From Diadema setosum (lineage: Eukaryota; Echinodermata; Echinoidea; Diadematoida; Diadematidae): a DNA stretch of 64,000 nt. Positions within the stretch are counted from its first letter, which is position 1. The number at the start of each line of letters is the position of its first letter. A program made the translations under genes and the position numbers. Under the pieces are notes generated by a model. It was not told the DNA's origin, did no database searches, and worked only from the letters and a program-made list of their open reading frames with translations. The stretch covers positions 4,411,113 through 4,475,112 of the forward strand of contig NC_092706.1 in assembly GCF_964275005.1 (NCBI RefSeq), read 5' to 3'. Below are positions 54,263 through 64,000 of this stretch, piece after piece.

Positions 54263-57200
54263 GTAAGTTTTTGTTATTTTTTCTTTGAAGCAGTTTTGTT
54301 TTTGTTTTATCCGCGTATGAATTGATAATCATCTTGCTCATGGTCATAGATATTCTATGTTGTGATCACAGAGCAAAATAGATGACTATCAATTTGATGG
54401 ACCATTTTATTACCAAGACATGACACTGTTAAGTGCGAAACTGGAGCAGTTGGTCGGTCACCAAGTCGGTTGTATTAACCTGTAATCTGTCTGTTTTCCT
54501 TTTCACTGTGTGCACTATCTCTGCATGGGAAAAATGTTATACTGAGAGTTATGCGGAGGCAAAAGCAGATGTTTGAAGGGTCTTGAATAATAAATAAATA
54601 TTCCTGATCCGAATCCGCCGCTCTTTAATGTAGCATACATTGCTAGCAATTTAGTTTATTTTTCAGGATACCTGTAGTGAGACTGACTGTAAATATACAG
54701 CTATATTCATAAATTCACTTTTAAGAGCGACATGTATGATCTTGATGGACACAAATCCGTGTATCTTGCCACACTTATCATAACACTGTATGGTAGCGAT
54801 TGTGTAGACATGTGTGTGAACTTGTGTGTGTGTGTGTTTGTTTGTTTGTTTTTGTGTTTTGTTTTTTTTTTGTTCTTGTGTGTGCGCTAGTGTGTGTGTG
54901 CGTGTTGTAGATTAGAGTGATACCCTAACCAAAGTCGGTTTCTCTTGTGATCAAGTCGTATAGACAGTTGAAACCAGTCACCTGCCGAGGCAGTCGTATG
55001 TCATGTCGGGTCAAGTGCTTTTATGATACAAATTGCCCAACAGATGGAACTTGTTTGACGATTTTTTTTTTTTTACTGTTTTGGTGACTACCGATCAAAA
55101 TTTTATGTTCCTATTAGGTGTACTCGCATATAATAGCGTTACGCTGAGCTCCATGTCTTGTAGTTCAACTTCAATGCATTGGTCTCTGGTTATTTATAGA
55201 CCTATAGGCCTACAATTACGTACCCCCTCCCCCATTTCCCCTCTATGCATACAGATTAAGAAATACGAACAAATATGCAACAAAACAGCGTAGGTACATG
55301 GTGTCAGTTTACACGAGTAATAATCATATCACATTTATGTCAATATTGCCAGAACTGAGATGAATACGAAACATAAGACTCTATCCAGGACGTCTGGTAC
55401 AAGCGATTTCAGACACATTATTGTAGAACAAAATCTGACAAACAGTCGTTCGGGGTTAATGGAATACCAGATTCATGAGGGTGATTTGATGATCACCCCC
55501 ATCGAAGCTTTCCGTCTCGACTTTCAAATGACACGACATTTTTAGAGGTGAACTTCATGCATCATGCGACTTCTCTCCTTTTTTTATTGTTGCATGAAAC
55601 AATGGCCACCCATAAATCCCGCCTGTCAGAACTACTTATAAACTGTGAACTAGATCGACCCGTGCATGCCGGCACTTATAGTATTTATATGATTCATACT
55701 GCCAACCTGCAGGAGACTGGACTTAAAGACCGTATAGATTTGCACGTCTGACAGTATGCACACCGAGAAGGCTAAAATAAAAACCAGCTTTCATTATTTT
55801 GCAAGGACCGATGTGATTTTTTTTTTCGCGTCTTCTCACCTCGTAAAACAAAACAAAACAAAACTTTCTTTTGTGATCTGAAAGTTTTATTACGCTATTG
55901 TTATTGTCGTGAATACCATTGTGACAAGGAGTAAATTACGACGGAAGTGTAATTTGTTTATTTTCACCCAAATACATAAAATAGGGAGGAAATAAAGCCA
56001 CGACTGCAGCCCACTCTCACGTCTCATTTTTCTTCTATATCAAAGAATAAAAATAATTCTCCCTGGCAGGAAGGGCCTGTCTTGACTGGTTTTATCGATT
56101 GCATTATCGATTCTATCGATTTTTCTGATAAGGAAACCAATCACTTGTCATTTCACAGGAATATTACTTTATGATTATTACTCATGATGATCCTCAATAT
56201 CCAAGACGTCTCCAGATTTGTCTTTTTGCGTTCTCTTGATTTATTCTCTATTGCCTTAATTTGACACTCAAGTAGAATAAAAGAGAGTCAGACCCTAATG
56301 AAAGAATGAAGTGTAATGTATCTGGCGCGCTCTTCCTCTCACATAATACTACTAATATTAAACAGACATGGATGTTCATTGCGCGGAAGCTACGGGAGGT
56401 ATTATGGCGTCATGGGTGCACCTATTGTCATTAGAACATGTTGTCTGAAAAGATAGGGAGAGAGAGTGTGTAGACGTGCAAGCATTATTCATGGCCCTCA
56501 TAGAAGCCATCTTAAGCGGGTTTTGCTGATTAACCACCGAAATCATAACTAAAGAGAATCCTAACACTGCAATCGTTCACACTCCACGTCAGCGAGAGTA
56601 CTGTCTCAGTCTACTTGAAATACACAGTCGGCATAGCGTTGATAATTATGTTTGCACATCACTCATTCAATAGGGCGAACCATATGGTATAAACTTAATC
56701 CAGCAAGATTACTTTACCCTTGTGCCTCCTATACCCCCCCCCCTTCGCCATGTTTGTTTCATTTGAATTCTTTCATCTTTTACTGTAGAAGACACAAACA
56801 CCCATAGTGTAATCACTCTCGCATTTTTCCCCTTTTGTTGTTTTGTTTTGCTGTTCCTTCGTCACCATCATCATGTACAAGGTAATAATTTGGGAGTGAA
56901 ATATGGAGGCCTCGTCGATTTCCACGGTTTATGACTTAATCACGTCCCATGGTCGCGGACCGGCCGGCCTTCCTGCGATGTTGGTCAAAGTGCACAGGTG
57001 CTGACAAAATTCGTGCCTGGATACCGAACAACAAGATGACTGTGGACATGATGGTGGACTTGGTAGATATCGCTTATTATGATCCTGAAACCCTCGATAA
57101 GAAATAGAATAGAATGCGAATAATGGTGAAATGAGAGCAGATGCTGGATGCAAATTCGCGCGAATCCAGACAGCACGATTGTCTTGTTGAAGAGCCCTGA

Positions 57201-57900
57201 CCTTTCATGTATACATGTGCTTAACGTCTACTACTGTCGGTATCCATGTGCTTCTCAAGATAGCTCTCAAGTGATTGTGGTTTGATACATGCATCTATAC
57301 CCGCGAAAGGCGCCCTATTGCGAATTAATCCTGCTCACCATTTTTTTTTTTCGTTTTGTAATATTCCGATAATTGTCTTTCGAAGAGTTCATTAAACAAT
57401 CCCAAGAATTTTCCCCCGATTATCGACACTCCGAAAACACGAAACGAAGACATCCATTTTCACAGGTGTTTAAGACGTCATGTTCGCTGAGATTTTCACT
57501 GTTTTACTTCAAAACTTCTTTTCACTGTGAATCACCGAGATTGCTTTGATATACAGCTTCATGTGCAAGTTTAAAGACAACTTCATAAATGTATTTACAT
57601 AGCATTAAGCAAGCTACCCCCCCCCCCCACCCCGGAGGTCCAATGTGTCATCCAAAACCGAAATGAAATTGCTCAAACCTCTGTCATGTCTATGGACCAA
57701 GACATATCTATTTCTAAGGAAATTTGCATTTACATCTCAGGAGAGGTATAGATGATGAGTGAACATGTATAAGTATTAAATGAGCTAATGAGAGGCAAGC
57801 TGAAGTGATGCTTCACTGCTTGCAGCAGTTATTTCACTGTTTTATCATTTTATTTCAAAAGTGTTCTGAATTTTGTCGAGATACATAAAATGTGATGTCC
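54263..57900 (+). other. probable first intron of the 54153 gene
   Basis: GT runs at 54820-54905 and a C tract at 57610. I found no acceptor followed by a convincing coding segment. Open frames of 60-90 codons are unremarkable. Confidence 0.4.
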
Positions 57901-58090
57901 ATCAATGTCCACCCTTATGCAGACACTACTGACACCACTGAAGAAAGAACAGCATTAGAGGCACCGTGACCAGCTTAGGCGCCTAATGATTCTGGAGTGT
58001 TATGCAAATAATCTCCTTCTGCTACTATTTTACTACAACTACGACTACTCTAGTGCTACTACTCATACTACATACTACAACTACTACTTA

Positions 58091-58340
58091 CTTCTTCGTA
58101 AGGCATTTCACAATCTGCCTGGTTGATACTGTTTGCTGACCATTGCTAGTCACTTGGGGTGAACCACGAGGGGTTGGCATCATTCGTCCATTTCTCTTTT
58201 GTAGGTAAGACAAGGGTTGGAACTCTTTACCAGGTTGACACCCTGCTCTTTGCGACTGAATGAATGAAGTGGGATCTTTTATACGTACGTGACTCTTGGT
58301 TTCCTCACACAAGGGACCTCCATTAAATGTCCTATCCCAT
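58091..58340 (-). mobile_element. SINE fragment sharing the 49675 core
   Basis: On the minus strand: GGATAGGACATTTAATGGAG, GTCCCTTGTG, TAAAAGATCCCACTTCATTC, CGCAAAGAGCAGGGTGT, then a different 3' part (CCAACCCCTCGTGGTTCACC). The tRNA-like head is missing. The core matches the 49675 SINE, the tails do not, so these are two SINE families with one core. Confidence 0.8.
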
Positions 58341-58764
58341 GGACAGATGCAAGTAATCATTTACGTAGTTATCCCATGTTTCATTAAAACTATTCGAAAG
58401 AATAGAAACGACTGCCCTTTAAAAGTTCAGGTGTCTTATCTAAATCTGGAATTTCACACATACCACAACATCCTGGCTTTATTAATTTCTTCTCACCCCA
58501 GGGCGGGGAGGACAAATGGCGTGAATCATATCCAATATCCATCATTGCGCACCTGTTCCTCAAAAAACCAAAACTATCTTCGTAGATAAGAAAATAATCC
58601 CAAAGTCGGAACAAATGTCTTGCAAGTTTTCCTTTATCCTGCTTTAATCAGTTTCAGATATTTTTGTGTTACTTTCACTCTCTTTCTCATAATGTCATCA
58701 CACTTATCACATAGAAACTTTCACTATTTTATACAGCACATGACCCTATTAATTGCACAAATGT

Positions 58765-58854
58765 TGAATAGTGACATTAGTAATAATAAAAATAAAAAAT
58801 AATGTTTATGATGATGATAATTATAAAAATAATGATGATGATAATAATAATATC

Positions 58855-58886
<32 letters not shown>

Positions 58887-58895
58887 TAATAACAC
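58765..58895. repeat. AAT/GAT trinucleotide microsatellite
   Basis: AATAAT with GATGAT interruptions. Confidence 0.95.
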
Positions 58896-58959
58896 TTGTA
58901 ATGAGCCAGTATCCATCATAAATAGATGCTCGTTGCGCAGAGAAAGGCATACAGTTAAT

Positions 58960-61470
58960 TAATATAAGACGAGAAGAAAAAAAGGGATGAAGAATAAACA
59001 TTTACAAAAATGCTCGTCTAAACAACTAGATTTTGAGTGAAAGCTTATCACTGAGGACAGATTACGAATATCTTGATGTGGACTCATAGAACCTCCTATG
59101 ATCAACCAATGATATCGTTTTGTAAGCTGTTCCCTTGACTACGTCGTGACCCTCATCGGGGGGAAAAAACCCCCCTTGTGGTTTCGGGGGAAATTAAACT
59201 CTAAAGAAGCACCGGCGCTTAACGTTTCTAAGTCCGTTCAGACATGCAATTATCTGTCAACTCTAGGAAATACCTGTAGACAGGAACAATATTTCTAAAA
59301 TAATACAAAATCATTACGAAATGATTGTTTCAAGAGTCTCAGAGGTTTAGAGGCATATTGGAGAAAGGTGCGTCCGTATGTTTAGGACGAGATGTTTCAC
59401 TTACGACTTACCTCCGGACAAGGATGTAATGCTGGCAGTATGACGGGACCCTCCGGAAGGGCGATGTGGATAACAGCGAGGCTACCCTGGGGAAATTTGA
59501 GCTTTCTTTTCATCCCAATGGCCAATCGTCAGTGCTGAAGACAATTGACTCCAGAAGTTACAAATCGATCACAGCATAGTTGTTAACATTTTTTCCCCTC
59601 AACAGCCCGAGGCAAAGTGAAAAAGAGCTCTTATAGTAATGAGAAACAAAAATGTGACATTCCTAAATGAAATAGATAGTCATAAAAGTTCAAGGTGACT
59701 GAATTTAGTTAAGGTGGATAAACAACAGATGATTATACATATGCATGACGTATTTACAAGATATGGGCTATCAAGCAGTTGTCTTTTATAAGAAAAATAA
59801 AATCAATCGATCAATCAATCATACACATATGTACATACATATACAAAGGCTATACATATATCAAAAGTATAAGAGAGGGTGGACTGTGTAACGGTTACAC
59901 TTTGTATTAAGGTAGCTGAATTTCTGGCGTTGTATGGTTGTCTTGGTGTTGTTTACCGAGTCACGCGAGTATAAATGAAATGCGAAGAGGTATACGTCCT
60001 CGATCATCAGACATCGAACGATATTTCCCGCGGTCAAAGTCAAGTGGGTGAAGAGGACCCCGCTGTATATCTTCCTCTTTGTCGCATGTTGTGCTTCTTG
60101 AGTGGTTGAAGTGGAAACTGGGAGATTTATGCAGCCGTTTGCTCAGCTTTTTTGATTCTCCTATCACCCCTGTCACACGACCCCCACCCGTGGCGACCAA
60201 ATCACTTGACACTCGCCGCGTGCTTGACACAGTTACCAAGCCTGATGGAAACATTTCGTCGGAACGAAGGATTCGACACGGTAACCAAGGAAGCTCTCCG
60301 CGCGCCCAGGAATAGATCATCCCCTGATGATACTAGTGGTATGACAACATCGCTATGAGCAGGTGGAATCGCCAATCTGCGAAAGAAACCTGGTTTCTAC
60401 GTATTTAGCTCTCCTACATTTCCTGGAGAGCATTGTATAGTCGTGCAGGATGACTTGTGGAATAAAAAACACTCTTTACATTACGATGCCATATCCTGCA
60501 TTGTTTACACACAAAAGAAGAAGAAGAAGAAGAAGAAGAAGAAGAAGAAAATAAATGCCACATCATGAATTTGTAACATACGTGCAATTCCCACTGGCAA
60601 AGTGAACTTGTCCATCTAAAGATATGAAAAACACATAGGTCTATCTTGTAAGGTATATAGTGAAGGAGCTACATCCGCACTCGGAGCTTGGATGTTCCTG
60701 TGTCGTTGGTCAAGCATACATCGCAGATATCGCTGGATATTAGACTACAATACAAATTCATCAACGTATGGAGAAAAAACGACACTAGAATTACACCGTA
60801 CTTAAAAACAACAACAACAACAGATTATATCAACACTGTCAGTCATCAATGTTACCGTCGCATTATTCGCTTTGCCATTTTACATTAGCCCGGCCCTTGC
60901 CCCTTAATAGGTGGTCTTCATGCATCGTCAACAGCGATGACGAACCTGGGCCCTATTAGCCCCCCAATAGTCCAAGTTTACGAACTTGACCCGGTGCTCC
61001 GCGTCTTTCCGTTGCTGATGGTTAAACAGCAGAAGTTTAAATCCCCTCGGGGTTTGAATGAGGTAAACCCGGGTGTGGCCGTTTCTTCCTATAGTATGGA
61101 TCACAGGTCAAGCGCCGACTTCGCCGGGAGCCGGCACACACATCATGTGAACTCGACTTCTAGTCTACCACTGTTGTATTTTGGCGAATGTTTCACAACT
61201 TACTCCGAAGAGCTGTAAAGCGGTCAAAACATGCTAAACGGTCAACGAATCAAATAGCTTCGCTTCCCAGAGGATTCATCTCCGGGTGACTTTGAAGAAA
61301 CAGCAGATATATGAAAAAAAAAAACCAATACTGTTCACTCCTTACAAGAATCCGAAACGGATTTTATGTCATTTTCATGGGCTTGATTCCAAAATGAAGT
61401 TTAAACTTCGCGGAATATACATTCACTCTGACGAATATACCTCTGTTCCACAATTTCCATCGGAGAGGTG
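58960..61470. other. no certain gene
   Basis: 60020-60310 and 60930-61220 are CpG-richer, unique-looking stretches with open frames on one or both strands and could hide exons, but I recognise nothing in them. An AAG microsatellite lies at 60514-60550. Confidence 0.35.
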
Positions 61471-61473
61471 GGA

Positions 61474-61522
61474 ATGTGATCTATCGAATTAACCACTCTC
61501 GCTTAAAATAATAATAATAATG

Positions 61523-61568
<46 letters not shown>

Positions 61569-61904
61569 ATTACATTTGTAATGCGCTTAATACAATGTTT
61601 CTAAGCGCACAGGGAAGAGACGAAAGGAAAGATGAAAAATGAGGGAAAACAGACAGGTCAAAACATAAGTAAGAATAACATGACATAAATCAATGTGTAC
61701 CAGTAATTAAACACATACAATAATTGAATTACACTCAACACATTAACTTAGGGAAGGAATCAATATGGGAAAAGATAAGTTTTAAGTAGTGCCTTAAATA
61801 ATTCTACTGATGGGGCTTGTCGTATGTGAATGGGTAAATTGTTCCAAAGCTTGGGTGCTGTCAATATTTTAGTGTGATCTATCAAATTGATCACTCTCAC
61901 CTAA
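61474..61904. mobile_element. AAT-headed dispersed element between diverged direct repeats
   Basis: GTGATCTATCGAATTAACCA at 61474 and GTGATCTATCAAATTGATCA at 61872, each continuing CTCTC(G/A)C(T/C)TAAA, flank a block made of an (AAT)n run (61507-61566) and a repeat-like body (GTAATGCGCTTAATACAATG; TTCCAAAGCTTGGGTGCTGT). This looks like an inserted retroelement fragment with long target duplications, or a segmental duplication. Confidence 0.5.
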
Positions 61905-62885
61905 AGCAGTCGATATCCTAAGTCAAAGCGAAATGTTACGAATTGCCAAATAGACCCATTTCAATCTGATTCAACTTTTCCATCTTTGAGCAATGAAAAC
62001 TGACAACAAAACTTCACAGGAGGTGGTCCTCGCTTTGGCGAATCAAGGAGGTCGGAGTTTCATTCAGAATAAGCTCTCAGTAGCTTGAAATGGCAGCTCA
62101 AGTGGGAAACAGAACATCTCGTTGTTAAATTCATATTAGCCAAGATTACAATTCAGCGTTCTCCATCCGTTTCGTTTAAAGGCGACCGGAAGAAGTTTTG
62201 GCAATCAAAGCACAAGAGAGTAACATTCAGGCATTACTTTCAATTCTTACACGCGTGGGTGGTTTTTGAGCTGCAATCTTAGGCTTGCTCTTCTCATGAA
62301 ATGTGCCATTTTCGTAGCACTCTAAAGGAAATAAAACATTTTCTCTGAAGGGCAACCACCTTTAAACGACGTAATGTCTAATATAATAGTCGTTAAAAGT
62401 GGGTAAAAGTAACCAAAATGTAATCTTTCAAGCACGGGGTTTGATAGACTTCCATAATGAATGTGGTGTTGGACTTGAAGTGACATTTACTGATGAAGCA
62501 GGGTGCCTATTGTCGACATCTGGTCTTATTGCATTGTCTAGTTACAGAAGTATTTAGTGGTTGAAGCCCAGAGGAATATCTTGCCCGTTTCATTCAGGAT
62601 TGTTTCAACAATTACCGCTGTTTTCGTTCTGACAGTGAAAGTCCTGAACAATCAACAAGCTTCGGAGGTTCATTTTTTTTTCTTCTTTGTGAAATTGAAA
62701 GCAGGATTTAACAAAATTAAAAGGAGAACGACAGCAAATTGCAGTTTATGAATTGGATGTCAAACAAAATCAAAATAATGAAAAAGAAACCTACTGAAAG
62801 GGAATGATTTCTGTAAAGAGATCGACGAACTCGAAACGACAGATGAGTGTATATGTGAAAATGTGGATATGTGAAATTTTGATTA

Positions 62886-63325
62886 AGGAGATTTCCGAAT
62901 GATTTTCGGACTTTAGCATCTAACATCGATAAAATTGATTATGCTGGGTACAAAGTTTCAGAATTTATAGTGATATCGATTAGGAATAAGACTGTTTTCG
63001 AAATTCATTAAAAAATCACAGTGAACGAGGATGATGACATAGCAGCCTCTCATAAGAATGTGAAAGGTGCTCAAAGAAGCAGAACAAGCGAAGAAAGCAT
63101 GCATGAATTCTACACAGGTGAAGTTGTGAAGCAAGTGGTCGGATAATAGAATTGCAGTGCTTCTTTACTGGAATGTATGAGCCTCTATGTCATCATCCTT
63201 GTTCAGTGTTATTTGTTTTAGGGTTTTCAGAGTATTGATTTATCTGCTCAAGGACCGCAATAAATAATCAAAAAATCAATACATGGCACTATTAATTTAT
63301 GTACTACATGATGTGACATTTTAAA
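62886..63325. mobile_element. dispersed repeat family S, copy 2 (short form)
   Basis: AGGAGATTTCCGAATGATTT, GTGCTCAAAGAAGC, GTCATCATCCTTGTTCAGTG, TTTTCAGAGTATTGATTTAT and CTCAAGGACCGC follow the order in 21779-23220 but lack the ~1-kb GCCGCC-rich insert. Confidence 0.75.
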
Positions 63326-64000
63326 AATCAAAGTGTGATGCCACTAGGTCACTTGGTATTTCATCCTTAATTGTATAAAGGGCACCTCGAAATAAATAGC
63401 CTTCGTGATGTGACCCAGACGTCAAGATAAAGGACCCACTTGTTTCATTTATTTGTTTTTGCTTGTTTGTTTGGTGTTTGTTTGTTTGTTGATTGTTGTT
63501 GTTGTTTTTTTTTTTGGGGGGGGGTTAACATAAAGCCTTCTACTAAACTTGAATTTTATTGCATGATTTTCGTGGATTTACACAACCTCTATCAAAGAAA
63601 ATGTATGGCAATAAGATGTCCTTCATATGTCTTTAGTAAAGTCATGAAGCCCTGTATGTAGGCCTATTGAAGGGCATTCCAAGAAATACGAAAATAGATG
63701 TCAGGTTTTCCCCAACAAAGGACACTACACATACCTGCTATGAACCGATACCTAAAACTGAAAGTATCCATACCAATATTATCAGATGCCATACAGACAC
63801 TTAATAAGGTCATGGTATTTTGATTTGACTTGATTTATGTCTGCATTTTTCACTAAGTTTATATAACGCTACAATAAATCTTCCAAAAGTAAATATGAAT
63901 TTGAAAGAAAATGTTGTCGGTGGGGTGACAAGACCTGCATGTATCTCAAATTTTGGTGAAAATGACCTTTTTGGATCAATGGTCAGATAATCGGTTAAGT
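63326..64000. other. right edge, nothing recognised
   Basis: Contains a T run followed by a G run (63506-63526), again a homopolymer pair. No gene supported. Confidence 0.45.

Noticed and set aside
59961-60320. 119-codon minus-strand frame and 78-codon plus-strand frame
   Set aside because: CpG-rich unique DNA with both strands open; I could not see splice sites, a domain or a family. Could be revisited with RNA data.
60937-61218. 93-codon open frame starting MTNLGPISPPIVQVYELDPV
   Set aside because: Reasonable composition but no recognised family, poor start context and no supporting promoter or splice signals.

Overview
The window is animal nuclear DNA. It is AT-rich, with few genes, intron-containing genes and a very high load of transposon debris. 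The two complete genes read like deuterostome orthologues. The short word TAGGCCTA, abundant CCATTTCATAAA-type palindromic MITEs and TTAA foldback elements recall echinoderm sequence, and I would guess a sea urchin. That guess rests on memory of sequence texture, not on a search. There is no rRNA, no convincing functional tRNA, no CRISPR and no bacterial-style operon.

Layout. 1-954: upstream DNA with a CpG-rich TIR element. 955-19408 (+): a five-exon gene encoding a 237-residue SHFL-like protein (Shiftless, formerly C19orf66), with a poly(A) signal at 19476. Its introns hold LINE fragments, several foldback elements, a 326-bp palindrome and a 56-codon ORF with a strong start context (9145-9315). 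19482-27873: intergenic, with a LINE fragment, hairpin MITEs, a 1.4-kb copy of a dispersed repeat and a near-perfect 605-bp inverted repeat. 27874-34535 (+): GOSR2 (membrin), six exons, 212 residues, the same length as the human protein. 35374-41000: MITEs, and a Penelope-like retroelement tail on the minus strand with a hammerhead-like RNA motif. 41000-53700: mostly repeats, including a tRNA-headed SINE at 49675, an inverted minisatellite at 45165 and a 151-bp tandem duplication at 49168. One orphan candidate exon lies at 42747. 53700-54262 (+): a TATA promoter and first coding exon of an unidentified secreted or membrane protein that continues past what I can read. 54263-64000: probably its first intron and/or intergenic DNA, with a SINE core at 58091 and repeats.

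How the genes relate: SHFL acts on translating ribosomes (blocks -1 frameshifting, antiviral in vertebrates) and GOSR2 is a Golgi SNARE. They are head-to-tail neighbours with no evident functional link. The most distinctive feature of the window is its non-autonomous DNA transposons. At least five foldback families with unrelated bodies share TTAA-AGG...CCT-TTAA type ends, and three families have TA target duplications. Many lie as long inverted repeats inside the introns of the two host genes, where their transcripts could fold into double-stranded RNA.
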